A DNA stretch of 64,000 nt from Sphagnum compactum (GCA_965153455.1 OZ234496.1:8951863-9015862), one strand, 5' to 3'; positions 37,162 through 49,341 are shown, counted from the first letter of the stretch. Program-made: numbers and translations. Notes: generated by a model from the letters alone, not told the origin.

Positions 37162-37396
37162 AGGAACAAACCAAATGGGATATGCATGGTCAACTATGTA
37201 AGGGTTTAGGGTTTATGAAGGGTCTTACATTGGGATTAGGGTTTAAGAAAGGTCTTACATTGGGTTTAGGGTATAGGGTTAATAAGAAAGTCAGCCTTTT
37301 AGGAACAACTAGTGATACCCATCATCAACCATACCAATCACATGGTCATGGTCTGGACTCTGGACTCTGGACTCTGGTGGGGCTGTCAATCCAGTG

Positions 37397-37424
37397 CATC
37401 ATCATCATCATCATCATCATCATC
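37397..37424 (+). repeat. (ATC)n microsatellite
   Basis: About nine tandem ATC trinucleotides, just right of the 157-bp array. Confidence 0.9.
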
Positions 37425-37705
37425 TTTATTTATTGAATATTTATTTCATCCTTATCTATGGATGACAATTATTCCCATGCCTTATCTTCTACAACCCCAG
37501 CACCTGGACAAGCATCAAATGTGTTATGTTATTGAGATTGGCCAGAAGACAGAATGGGTACACACTACTACACACACACTTGTTACTGTTCATACCCAGC
37601 AGGTACCTATTGGGGGAGTTCTTTGATTTTGTTATAACCTTTGTTACTTCCCTTAGGGTTGTTGATAAACTCATGGATTCCCAAATGGTAAGTTACCATC
37701 GGTCG
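37425..37705. other. Short spacer between two minisatellites
   Basis: No gene seen. It has two overlapping low-complexity open frames without recognisable motifs. Confidence 0.5.
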
Positions 37706-37985
37706 TCTAATCTTCACCATGGTAAACATAACCTGGTAAACTTTTCACCATGGTGCACATAACCTGGTAAGCTCTTCACCATGGTACACATAACCTGGTA
37801 AACTCTTCACCATGGTACACATAACCTGGTCTACTCTTCACCATGGTACACATAACCTGGTCTACTCTTCACCATGGTACACATAACCTGGTCTACTCTT
37901 CACCATGGTACACATAACCCGGTCTACTCTTCACCATGGTACACATAACCTGGTATATACTCTTCACCATGGTACACATACCCTT
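37706..37985 (+). repeat. Minisatellite, 31-bp unit with a palindromic core, nine copies
   Basis: Units of the form TCTTCACCATGGTACACATA plus ACCTGGTCTAC repeat with a 31-bp period from about 37,711 to 37,975 (CACCAT starts near 37,715, 37,746, 37,777, 37,808, 37,839 and onward). Every unit contains the perfect 8-bp palindrome ACCATGGT. The later copies (37,800-37,930) are almost identical, the first and last diverged. There are no spacers, so it is not a CRISPR-like array, and 31 is not a multiple of three, so it does not encode a repeat protein. Confidence 0.93.
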
Positions 37986-40967
37986 CACTAAGCAGGGCAA
38001 AGCCAGTGGTGTTTCTGGGTTTTAGAAAAACATCCAAATGAAGAGGACCTTTGGCTCTTTTTACACCTTCCAATATATAAATAACCTCCGGTTCCAGATT
38101 TTTTTTTAAAAACACTTTTCAAAGAACCGGGAAGGTTTCAATGAAAGAATCGGCAACAAAGAAGCGGCTTAGGGTTGGCTCTTGGATGGGTCCTTTGGTC
38201 TTTTTGATGAGAACCATGGTTATGGGTCAAAACTGGTTCTTGTGATTTCCTGAGAACCATCGGTCGAGGGTCCATGTACCCACCACCCAGCCCTTTTACC
38301 TGCCGGTTCTTTCTTTGGAAAACAAGGAGGTTTTTGAAAAAATTCTTTTGATACCGAATTTTCGGCGAAATTTCACCGAAAAATAGCAATGTTAGTAGAA
38401 TACACACTAGGAAACAACTTTTTCTCAATTTCTTTGTTTAAAAATGGCAAAATTTCACCCCAACTAATATAAAAAAACATTGCCCCCACACTTAATTCAT
38501 ACCCTTTACAAAAGTATGAAGCTCCAAAACATGGTAGTCAATTTCACCCATTTTGCGATCTCACTCAAATTAACCCCTAAATGTCAAAGGTGCTCAATAT
38601 GGGGTTGCTTTTCAATGTAAATTGACACTATTTTGACATTTAGGGTTTAAGGATGAAGCAAAGATTTGAAGGCCCAAAAATAGGGGTGACATAGCTTTAA
38701 TATGTAGACAGTTTTCAAACTAACTTCGAACTAATAAATTAGTGTAGCAATAAAATGTATCAAGAATTACTTGATCAAGAATTACAATATGAAAACAGAA
38801 TAGGAGTTGGAAATGTATCTAACAAGCATCAATAGAGAGAGATGAGGTTATCTTTGGTTTAAAAGTTCCATAAATTGATAGGCCTCAAGTTTTGTTGGGC
38901 TATATGGTAAATGTCAAGTGTCCCATATCATAATCTCTCTTCCACTACTCTACATCACCTCGTTGGACTACTATTGACAACCCATGCTCTTGAGGAGCCA
39001 TGGGGTTGAAGAAGAAGTAAGTACCCATGGCTCTCAAGAGACCCAACGCAATCCGATCAAGTGAAGAAATGTCGAGGTTTGATTATAATTTGCATTCCGT
39101 AAAATTTGAATTTGAGGTGTTTGGTAGTGTTAGGCATATGAAACAAGTGGGTGAAGGCATGACGAATTAGACAAAAGAAAAAATTGGTGTTACAATTTAA
39201 AAATTGAGGTCTTTCATTAATAGGGTCAAGATAAATTGATGGTCTACTATATCATGTTTTCACCCAAAGGGAAGAGTTAAGTGAAATAAGTTATGAAAGA
39301 AATGTCATGATGGACTTCTTAGGTGGGCATTGCCTGAATACGAGCCCATCTAGACATGGTGATCTCAAGTGTGTTGCATCCATCGTAAAGAAAAAAATGT
39401 TATGGGCCTCTCACCTCAATGATGAAGCCAAGGAGTGTATCTTAAGACTTGTAAATGACATGTGAACACAACTTGATAGTCGACAATAAGCAAATAAATT
39501 CCATGCGGGTTCTAGGATAATGGTTTATTGGATTTTGTGATGTCTTTCACATTCAAAATAATTTGATATACAACATGGCGGCGATGGATGAATTCAATTT
39601 AAGATATCCCATTTCATCCCGCCTATAGACATCACACATGGCCTAGAAATGAAAATGCTTTTATTCACTAATGTATCAAACCATAATGGCCTTCCCGATG
39701 GTTTTATTGGGCAAAAAAATTTGTTATTTTGAAGAAAAAAAAAATCTGAAAAAAAAAACCTGGAAAAACATGTTAAAGCCCCAATACTACACCCTAAAGC
39801 CCCAATAAACAGAAAACCCCAAACCACATTCCATCTAGTTTTCAAACTAGCACCACATGACTTGTGCTTGGCACAATTCTCCACTCCGCTTATCCCTAAA
39901 CCTTTGAATGTTTTAATTGCCGTTTTTTTTCCCCCTAACATTGGCTCTTTGTGGCTAAAGTTGCGGCTAATACTTGGTCACATTGAGACACCCATCTTCA
40001 TGGGTTCTTTCATTTCATTTTTTATGAAATCTCTAATCAAGTATTTCATCTTGACATGTTAAATGTCGAAAAAACCCAACATTCCAATCGTACACACAAA
40101 TGCGTATGTGCAAGTTTCAAAACCTAATGGATCTTAAGATTAAGGAAAGGGAGAATAAAGGTTTAAAATGTTAACAGGGGTGGGTAGCCCAAAAATTTGG
40201 GAGTTGGTGCCCAAAATCTCCAAAGGACACGATGAATGTATGTATGTACAAAGAAGCACAAGTGCCCAAGCCCCACTCAAAACCCGAGTCTCAACCTGAA
40301 AGGAAAGGGAGGGGGCCAGATTCATTTGTGATTGAATATGAGAGGAGATGGAAAATGTGGGGTCCTTTGCTCTAGCATGGCGGATCAAGGTTCAGAGATT
40401 TAAAAAGGTACTAGATGGTGCATTGTGAAGATTCAGCGCCGCGCGCTCACTAAGTCAAGGAAGGAAAGAGGCACCAAGGGTGAAGAAGCTCACTTAGTAT
40501 AGCCAATCAACCAACCAAGCAACCAAACCCACTATTGCTTACTATTGCTTTGTGTGGGTAATACCAAAAAGAAAAGGTACATCAAATCAAATAGTCTAGA
40601 AATTAGTCCCCATTTGTGCATTTTGGGTGTTGTGTCTTGGTTGGACATTGCTCCTCTCTCTCTTGTTGTTCATTCCTTTTTCTTTTTCTTTTTACCCCCT
40701 TTGGATGGGTGTTTTTAAAAAAATCAAGTTTGGGAAGATTTCAACTATCTAAGCCTTGCTCAAATGGGTTTAGGGTTTTGAACTTCAAATGGAAGTTGGG
40801 AAAAGCCCCAAAGAAAAACAATAAAAAAAAAAAACAAAACAACACAACAGAAAACCAAAAAAAGGGTTGTTTTCATGATATGTAAATATATTTAGGTTTT
40901 CTTGTCAAGACTTTTTAAAACCAAAAAAACAAGAGACAAGTTATGAGATCAGTTGTGGTTTCAGCAA
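37986..40967. other. Gene-poor spacer
   Basis: No gene recognised. The frames at 38,138-38,428 and 39,594-39,941 (minus) show no known domain. The stretch 39,000-39,600 has a composition somewhat like decayed retrotransposon sequence, but I cannot match it to a protein. Confidence 0.45.
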
Positions 40968-41065
40968 AACCCTAAATCCAGGTACCTCAAAAACCCTAAA
41001 CCCCGGATACCCTCAAAAACCCTAAACCCGGATAACCTCAAAAACCCTAAACTCTGATAACTTCA
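40968..41065 (+). repeat. ~26-bp tandem repeat with CCCTAAA motif
   Basis: Four imperfect units of the type CCTCAAAAACCCTAAACCC followed by GGATA. The telomere-type heptamer is once again part of a longer repeat unit. Confidence 0.85.
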
Positions 41066-42184
41066 AAACCTGACCTAGAACTTGGACCTGAATCGAGCAA
41101 AGTAGTGACTTAGCCGATGAGGATGACGGAGAGAGGAAAGAAAGAAATTTTTAGAAAAAAAAAGTAAAATAAAATACCCACCACCACCACCACCACCACC
41201 ACCACACAAATGCATCGGAATCAACACTATACTCAACGAGAAAGATGATTTTTCTCGTGGCCGAGTTGTACGAACCTGAGTTCGACACAGTAGTGACCAC
41301 ACCCGCTCAACCCAGAGAGACAGAAAGTTGCAGTGTACGAAATATAAGGGGGCAGGGTGGGGTTGGGTCGAGTCGAGTCGAGTCGGGGGTGGAACTCGAT
41401 GACAGCAAAGTCCACAAAACTTGACATGGGCAGAGTTTTTGTTGTTGTGTCTTTTTCTTCTTTTTTTTTTTTTTTTTTTTGGTTTTTCCCTTTGGTTCTG
41501 TAGTCTATACTATGTACTACTACTACACTTGTTCTCCTCCGATCTTCTTCAGCTAAAAATAAATTATGAAAAAATAAATTAAAATTAAAATGTACTTTTT
41601 TCATAACTTCTTCATTCAATTTCTTAGATATGGGATTAAAAATCAATTACTACAAAAACAATCAAAAATTAAAATTTATCTTTTCATAATTTCTTCATTC
41701 AATTTTCTCAGATGGGATTAAAAATCAAAATTATTAAAAATAAAAAATTTGACGTTTTTCATCATTTCATCATTCAATTTCTTAGATGGGATTTAATTCG
41801 GTCGAGTTTAGTTTTTTGGTCGCATGTTGCTTGTTCGTATTCGACTGACTCTATCAAGCTTTTTTTGCTTTTAAAAAACCCCCCCCCCCCCACCCACGGC
41901 CTGCACTGAGCACAACTCTTCCAACGCTTGTCCGGAACACTTTTGATGCCTGTGCACGTCCGCCTTCACCCGGTGCAAGTTTCACAATTTCTGCACAAAT
42001 TGTTCCAGAGTGTGTAAGACGAGCGCGCAGGAGACCCACCAGCATAGCCTGCAAAAGCCCTGTAACCCTAACCCTAACCGCAACCCCAACCCAACCAGCA
42101 GCTTTGCCCAGAAAACAAATACATTTTTACTATTGGTAACCCGTGCCTGCAAGGCACGACACGGCACTGGGAAAAAACTGGGAG
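41066..42184. other. Spacer with microsatellites
   Basis: (CCA)n lies at about 41,178-41,203, (GTCGA)n at about 41,369-41,384, and a T run at about 41,461-41,480. Imperfect direct repeats of TTTCATCATTTCATCATTCA-type sequence lie at 41,597-41,790. CCCTAACCCTAACC at about 42,063 is a further telomere-like motif. No gene recognised. Confidence 0.5.
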
Positions 42185-42680
42185 TCCAAAGTTTTCATCC
42201 ACATAATCAAATATAATGATATTTTCATCCACATAATCATCCATCCAGAACTCCTAATTGGATAGAATTATATAAATACATAATATTTCATCCACATCAT
42301 CAATCCATCCAGAACTCCTAATTAGATGGAACTCTAAATACGTAATATTTTCACCTGCATAATCATCCATCCAGAACTCCTAATTGGACGGAATTACAAA
42401 CACATGATATTTCATCCAAATAAATCACCATGCAAAACTTATCATTAGACGGAACTTACGAATACATAAATATTTCATCCACATAATCAATCCATCCAAA
42501 ACTCTAAGTGGACAAAACTACAAAATCTTTAATATTTCATCCACAAATCATTCCTCCTAATTGGACGGAACTACAAATACATGATATCTCATCCTCATAA
42601 CCACCCATCCAGAACTCTGAGCTCATTGGACGGAACTAAAAACGTATAATATTTCATCCACATAATCATAGAACTGCCGG
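42185..42680 (+). repeat. Minisatellite, ~61-bp unit, about eight copies
   Basis: Units of the form ATATTTCATCCACATAATCA, then CCATCCAGAACTCCTAATTG, then GACGGAACTACAAATACATA repeat with a period of 53-65 bp. Copies are clearly diverged and vary by small indels, so the array is old. Confidence 0.88.
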
Positions 42681-42772
42681 GTTTTCGTGCACAGAACTGC
42701 CGGGTTTCACGAAAACCCGGAAAAGAGGAGCCAGGCAGGTTTTTGGGTGGTTATTTGACTTTTACAATTTGG

Positions 42773-42892
42773 GATCTGGGTTTCAGGACCTCGACCAGAC
42801 GGACGGACAGGCGGGTCCCGATCTGGGTTTCAGGACCTCGACGGACGGACAAGACCTCGACTTTCAAGACCTCGACGGACAGACAAGGCACT
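42773..42892 (+). repeat. Short tandem block with GACGGACGGAC and ACCTCGAC
   Basis: GATCTGGGTTTCAGGACCTC occurs twice (about 42,773 and 42,820), and the shorter AAGACCTCGAC unit is repeated to the right. GC-richer than its surroundings. Confidence 0.8.
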
Positions 42893-45800
42893 TTATATAT
42901 AAGATTATACCTACACACAGACACACACTTGAGCACTAGTGTGATTCATTTGTGGCTTGCTTGATGCTCACAAAATATTGGGTTTTTTTTAATTATTTAT
43001 TTATTTATTTATTTAGTTTAGGGTTTCAAAGTGGTGGATTCTACTTTTTAAATAATTGGTTATTTGCAATGACTAGTGATCTTCCATAGTTAATGGGTAG
43101 TGATTAACTTACATCATCACTTTTGATACCTCAAATCTTAAATTAAAAATGTTATTTCATAGTGTTTTGCTCAAAAACATTTTGATCATGCCATAACTTG
43201 AATTAAATGTGTGAAATTTTGGTTCCAACCTTTCTTACACTCGTGTTTCAAAACTTTCATTGTGTATATATATGGCTAACATTCCAATATCTACACATTT
43301 GTTTCAAAACCTTGAACACTATGTACATGGTCACCATTGCATTACGTGCATTGGTTAGAAGTATTTTGCAATTCTCGTCTAGTTTCGTGGTCTCATCTCC
43401 TTTTTGCCTTGGTGATTTATTTGCCATCCACAACCTCCTCAAAAAGTCATGATATATATTTTTTTTCTCATGTGCTTAGTCATCATCAAACTAGTTAAAG
43501 TTGTCATTCCATTGCATCATTTGCTTTTTGTATGGGTGATTTATTTATTATTCACCACCCCCCAAAAAAATTTCAAAATGTGATCTCTTCCATTAACAAC
43601 CAAAGAAAGTTCCTTCCAATAAAACCAAAAAACAATGAAACTTTTTAAAGAAAAATTAAATGGGTGAACAATCATTGAAAATGAAAAATCCTATATTATA
43701 CAAAGCCTTGGTGACCACACATAAAAGAACAATCGACCATAATTGATGACTATTGCTTTCAAAAACAACTACCTCGTGCTCAAGCTTATCATGTTGCCAT
43801 TTATTTTTTTGGTTTCTATCACAACTTGTGATTTGAAAATATCACCCAGTTGATTCAATATTTGTGCTATATGCACTTGCAATGCCTTCAAAGGTCAATA
43901 CGTTTTCATTGGTTTTTTGTTGAATAGATGTGTCAAATGTTTTCCAAAAATATTTTGTGTTGTGTAAAAGCTTTTCAATTTGCAAAACTAAAATAAAATA
44001 ATGAAAAAATTATGTAACGTGCTTTCAAACAAGAACATTTCAACATTATTTTCACGAACAAAAAGTGAAATTTGATTAAAACTAACTTGGCGAGATTTGT
44101 CAAATGCCTCCTAAAAGCTTTTTGTCTTGTGCATATATGCTTTTTAATTTGCACGACTAAAATAAAACTATGAAGGAATTTTGTAAGGTGCTTCCAAATG
44201 AGAGTTTCTTAACATTACTCTCATGTCCAAAAAATGAATTTTTTTGATATGAAATTAGGATAAAGTTTGTCAAATGTCTCCCATAAACATTTTATATTGT
44301 GTGAAATCTCTTCAATCTGCACAACTAAGATAAAATAATGAAGACATTATTTAAGGAGCAAGATTTGTCAAATGCTTCCAAAAACGATGTGGTGTTATGC
44401 ACAATATCTCCAATTTGCACAACTAAAATGAAATGAAGGAATTTTATAAAAATCACATGTGCATACTTGACATTTATGAGAAACATGTGTGTGTCTTCTT
44501 CTAGCACCATTAGTAAGCAACAACACATTGTTTGAACATTCACAATGGTGGTGGCATGGAACCTTCAGCTTTGGCAACATGAACTATTCAACTTCATTGG
44601 AGTTGCACCGTTTTGTGAACTCTAGTGTGGTAAAATAATAAAAAATCACTTCATCTCCCATGCTTCAAGTGAAATCAAATTACAAAATGTGAAGTAGAGC
44701 TCCAAAGATCGCTCGATAGTTGAAAACTCTCCTCCTTGATTAGAGTTTTCAAATCACTAGAAATAATAGTATGAAACTTTTCTTCTTACATGGTTTAGGG
44801 TTTTGGGTTTGTCCACAGTTTAGGGTTTAGGGTATGAATGTTTGTGCTGAGGAGGGCTGCCACAAACCCTACTTACATTGGAAAATGAGTTTGGGAAAAC
44901 ATTATGTGAACCTATTATGGAGGGCACACACAATGAATTGAGGGCACATATTGTTGTTGCTTCTATTAATGGGAAGGGGGACCCAAAGATTTGTGTATGT
45001 GTGTGTGTGTGTGTTCTTTTTTGAAGGAGTGTTCCTCACCTTTATATCAAAGTTCAGCTTTGGCCAAAGTATACCGGATACAAATGTAATGCTATTGAGA
45101 ATGTCCTCGGGAACACTTTGAGACCTTGGTGGGAACCTATTAGGAATTCGATGGGAATCAAGTGTGAACACATTGGGAACAACAAACAAAAAAAAATCTC
45201 TCCCCTCCACAACAAACCCAAAAGAAAATAAAATTGTGCCCTCTTGCATGCATGTTGAGCCTTCTCATTATCAACCACATCAAAATTATGGTCTTAAGTC
45301 TTAACTACTATTTGTCACCATTTTTGGCTTAGGTCAATCAATACCTTTGTCTAATCATTTGAGCACCTATTGTTGGTTTTATTAATTAGTTGTGAGGTGC
45401 ATCTTAAAGTTCAACAAAAAATAACGCAAGGAGCCACTTTGATTGGCCCATCATTTTTATTTTTTTTGAAAATTTTGAAGATTCACCTCACCCAAATAGA
45501 AGTTTGCACCAATATTGGGTAGTTCTCATTTTTTCTACTATTTGCGTTCTTACAATAATTTAGGAGAATTAGTCAAGTGGTTGAACAAATTTCTTTTATT
45601 GAGATCTTCGAAAATCAGTAAAGCCTTAGTCACAAGGTCCTAACTTCTTATGCAAAAAAGTTTTTTTTTAATTTTTAATTTAAAGTTCATTTATGCCATT
45701 GGGTTTTAAGCTAAAGGTTCTTCTAGTTAATATGCACCCTAGAAGTTGTGTCTAATGGTTAAGAGTCTCCTTGGTCTCAAAGAGCTCTTGGATTTCAAGT

Positions 45801-46472
45801 ATGACTAACATAGTACCTACTTATGAATTAACTTTTTTATAACCAATATTAACATGAGAATTAAAACCATGGGTGCCTTTGTAACCTCCCTATGTATCAA
45901 GTTTGAGTTCATATGATACCTCGACTATTGCAATTCTCACCTAAAGTGAGAATTGCCAATTTTCATTGGGAGCACCGAGAACTAGCATGAAAATTTATCC
46001 TCTATGTGATATCCACTCGACGTTGGTTTTGCCTTCCCAGAAATGTTTCCTTTTGGCCCACCTATACAAGTTACGAGAGTTCCACTTTGGATAAAGGTTA
46101 TGGGGTAAAATGCAGTGCTATTGGGAACATCTCAAGGAACACATTGGGAACTTGAAAAATGATTTCAAAATGCATTTTTGAACATGGTGATAATGCATTG
46201 AGAACTTGGTAAAAGAACCCATTGGGAACATCAAAATCCAAACCTCCATCCCCTCCCCCCAAAGGAAAAACAAATTGGGCCTCTAGGTGTTGCCTATTTG
46301 CCTTGTATCATCTGGTTGTCAGGAATTTGTGTTCAATAACTATGCTTGTCACCCATTTTTGCCTACATGAAACCTTCCTACACAAGTGAAGATACTTATT
46401 TACTTAGATGGAACATTGTTACAAACATTAGTGGGTTTAGGGTTTAAGGTTTAGGGTTTAGTGGGTTTTTGG
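42893..46472. other. AT-rich spacer with telomere-type motifs
   Basis: No gene recognised. The region 43,860-44,440 has diverged repeats of a segment containing TGTGTAAAA..TTTTCAATTTGCA and CAACTAAAATAAAA (near 43,960, 44,130, 44,300 and 44,390), an old tandem repeat of roughly 100-180 bp spacing. (TG)n at about 44,994-45,014. TTTAGGG motifs occur at about 44,800-44,830 and 46,436-46,462. Confidence 0.5.
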
Positions 46473-46662
46473 CTTGTGTTGAAACCTGAGATTAGTTATA
46501 GAGTTATAATATCTTGAAGGATTTTGGTTTCTTTTAGAGGATTTCTTGAAAATTATAGTTTTTGTATGGTGAAATATTTGAGTTTCTATAATTCTTCTTT
46601 TGCCTTAGGATACTTTTTAATGTAAATTGGCAAGGCCACAGTGTGACATACCTCTTTTGTTA
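46473..46662 (+). repeat. Dispersed repeat family, copy C (partial)
   Basis: It matches the right half of copy A (26,870-27,060), from the GAAACCTGAGATTAGTTATA segment to GGCAAGGCCACAGTGTGACA, with several deletions. The left half is missing. Confidence 0.75.
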
Positions 46663-47455
46663 TTATATAGAGATTTTGTTGAATGGGTTACAAGCTCTAC
46701 TTCTCACATCAGCTGATGCTTTCATGCTTTCATGTCACTGGCTTGCATGTTGTTCCCCAAGGCTCAGAGCATAAGGTGAGGAGGAGCATCACCTATCTCA
46801 TGACTTTGTTGCCATGAGAATTGCTGAATTGTAAATGTGATCATGAAAGTGGGTTTTTGGTGGAGTTTTTTTTTTTCCGCCCACCAACAAAACACTATCT
46901 CACAGTTCACTAATTTGTTTGAAAAACTGTGAGATATGGGTATTTGCTCTAGGTTTTTGTTTTTGCTAGCACCAGAGTGTGTCATCATGGGTTGGTGCAG
47001 CAATTTGAAATGTAGGGCAAATTTTCTGGAGTTTTTTTTACACTTATTGATGGAGCCATAATGGCTGCAAATTTAATTTTGAGTTTGAGGGGGGATGTTA
47101 TTGGCACACATAGATGATGGCTGCAGGTCAATAGGAACTGCAGCAGCAAATCTCAGATTTTCAGATGCAAAAGGTTCTTCTTTCCTTTCTGAAGCTTTGT
47201 GTTTAGGGTTCTCACTGTCGCCTGAACTGTATTACTAGTTCTCCTACTGATTGATTGTTGAAGTCACGTGAATGATTTTTTGAGATTGCAGAGGTGAGAG
47301 AGACAAAGAGTTGGGAGCAAAATTGGGAGGTTTTTTTAAAGCTATGATGTACTTCTTTTTTTCCCCCTTCATTTTGCTTAAACCCTAAACCCATTGCTGT
47401 TTGATGCTTTGTTGAAGCCTTTCATAATCTTAGATTTGATTGGCATGGCATACAA

Positions 47456-47760
47456 AATTGATTCAACACCCATCCTGCGTGAGTACCCAAGTTCTTCTGT
47501 TGGTAAAATCTGATGTAGAGGAACGGATCCAACACCCATCCTGCTGCTTGAGTTACTCAGGTTTCTGTTGGTATAATAATAGTTTGATGTACAGCAAATT
47601 GATTAACCAAGATTCATCATCCTGCTTGAGTGCAGGATGATGAATCCCAAATTCTTTCTGTTTGGTATGGTTTGATGTAGAGGATTATTTACTAGCACTG
47701 TAATTCTTGCAGCTCGAATGCCAAAGTATTCTGTTGGTATTATGACTTGATGCTTGACCT
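47456..47760 (+). repeat. Diverged tandem repeat (~75-90 bp) with CCCATCCTGC
   Basis: Three to four imperfect copies of CCCATCCTGC..TTGAGT followed by TTCTGTTGGTA..TTTGATGTAGAGGA. The third copy carries a perfect inverted repeat (see 47,611-47,646). Confidence 0.7.
47611..47646 (+). repeat. Perfect hairpin, 15-bp stem and 6-nt loop
   Basis: GATTCATCATCCTGC is followed by TTGAGT and then by its exact reverse complement GCAGGATGATGAATC. No mismatch in the stem. Confidence 0.95.
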
Positions 47761-49107
47761 AATTTTCCAGCGTCAAAGCTTACAACATGATACTGAAGCG
47801 CATGCAGCAGAAGGCTCTAGGTGAGCATTTTGTCTTGCTCTTTGTTGTCATTGAGCTCTGCCCAGCCATGAGATAGCAATTGTAGGTGTTGGAAGGTTTG
47901 TTTTGAGGTTGGTGCAATTCTTTCTTTGACAATACAGGAAAACCCCACAAATCGAATGGAATGGTTTTTTCAAGCTGGAGATTGGTCTAAGTGGCTTTGG
48001 TCTGTTCTCAGGATCTGTAGAGGAATGAATATCTGCACACATATCCACTGTTGAAGATGAGTCCATGATCCCTATCTGATGTGAATGGTGTTGCAAAGAT
48101 GAGCTAGATGATGTGACAATAGTCCATTTGGGATCATGGGCAAAATGTCGAGTGTGGGGGTTTGCAAACAAGGTGAGCTTTCAAGTAACTCTAATGCTGC
48201 TAGAAACTCATAATTTCTCACTGCAAGAATTTCTGTTCTATTGCTTAGGTTAGAGGAATTGTAACACTCAGTGGTGGTCAGATAGAATGGTTTTGTCTAA
48301 GGACAGCTTTGGTCAAGATCACAACTTCAATGTTCAAGGAAGGTTGTGGCTGGACTGTGTCAAATTTTTTGTGGGGGTCTAGAATGCTTTGCCCAAATGG
48401 ATTTTTGTACTTTTATGGTATCTCTTTCTCAAAGTCTTTGAAATTGATGTTAATCCAGTTTTGCTAGACTGTTTGGATGCTTGTGATTCTTCAGTATAAT
48501 ATGCAAAACAAGGTCTAGAATTCACATCTCCAATTGAACTTATGCAGTTCTTGGTTCAAGTAATACAGCTGCTCGTGTGATGAGTCTGGCTGGTTTGAGG
48601 ATTAGCAAGGTGAGGAAGAACGATTGTTGATTTCAACCCAATGTAAAATTTTGGGCAGATTATTATTATATACTTATCTACACTCACCATTCAGGGGTTT
48701 TTTTCTGCAAAGTTTCTGCTTTCACATTGGTGGTGATCATCCAAAGAGGGATGTAGCGCGAAATGGCAACCAGTGTTTAGGACTTATCCAACAAAACAAA
48801 TCTTTCTTCAGTCTGATGACCCTATTACAGCCAGGAATAGAAATGTGGCAAACTGCTCCTTTCTTGATGAATTGTTTTTCAAAAATCAAGAATCTTATGA
48901 CAGAATGTTTTGTTTATTTTATTTTTATTTTTGCAATAGTGTGAAAGTTTGCACCCAAAAAATGCTGCCCAGCATCGGGAGCTGCTGGAAGTTTGTGGGT
49001 ACTCATGGCAACTCATCACTACTATTCATGATGAAGGTGATTGGTCAGTCATTTTGTTTGCAACTCTCATATGGTCACTACAATTGCACCGTTTGTTGTG
49101 CAATTCT

Positions 49108-49341
49108 TATTAGTATTTTACTTTCAAGAGTTACATGTGATAGATCTTAGTTTAGGTGTTTTAACTTTTTAGGAGTTACATGCAATTAAGGTAGCCACAT
49201 GAATATTTGTTAATCAACTCTTGGTTTCTAGGATTGTTATTTGTATATAGATTAGTGTATGTTTGTTTATATATACCACTTGCCTTGCATGGGTTGTCAA
49301 GGTATCACCATTATTTTTGTGAAGACATGGGAAAATTTTCA
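49108..49341 (+). repeat. 5' LTR of the copia element
   Basis: 234 bp starting TATTAGTATTTTAC (the usual TG is TA here) and ending TTTTCA directly before the primer-binding site. It aligns with 55,075-55,260 (shared TCAAGAGTTACATGTGATA). It contains a TATATATA box near 49,270. Confidence 0.88.

Larger units (their letters stand above)
36226..37310 (+). repeat. G-rich minisatellite, 157-bp unit with telomere-type motifs
   Basis: CCATGGTCAACTATGTA-type segments start at about 36,431, 36,588, 36,745, 36,902, 37,048 and 37,184. Three consecutive intervals are exactly 157 bp, then 146 and 136. A degenerate first unit begins near 36,226. Each unit holds GGGTTTAGGGTTTAAGAAGG and GGGTTTAGGGTTAATAAG plus a GGGGGAGG-rich block. 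The intervals shorten to the right because the G-rich block changes length. The three central copies are nearly identical, so amplification was recent. Confidence 0.92.
46671..49107 (+). other. Region with exon-like segments, unidentified
   Basis: The composition is less AT-biased than its surroundings. Some segments have splice-like borders: 47,771-47,820 (acceptor CCAG, donor GTGAGC) links in phase to 47,938 (acceptor TACAG; reads PQIEWNGFFKLEIGLSGFGL). A segment ending GSWAKCRVWGFANK stops at a GTGAGC donor near 48,172. 48,548-48,609 reads LGSSNTAARVMSLAGLRISK and ends at GTGAGG. I cannot match these to a family and cannot build a full reading frame. It may be a decayed gene, a transposon-carried gene fragment, or chance. 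Confidence 0.2.

Noticed and set aside
37706-37985. Regular 31-bp repeats considered as a CRISPR-like array
   Set aside because: The units are head-to-tail with no unique spacers, and the sequence is plant nuclear DNA.
39594-40062. Possible copia RNase H fragment (minus strand)
   Set aside because: A short VKMKYLIRDF-like stretch is suggestive, but no second motif or frame continuity supports it.
30580-46462. CCCTAAA/TTTAGGG motifs considered as relics of a chromosome end or fusion
   Set aside because: Runs are at most three to four heptamers and mostly sit inside longer unrelated repeat units. Gene and transposon content on both sides is ordinary.
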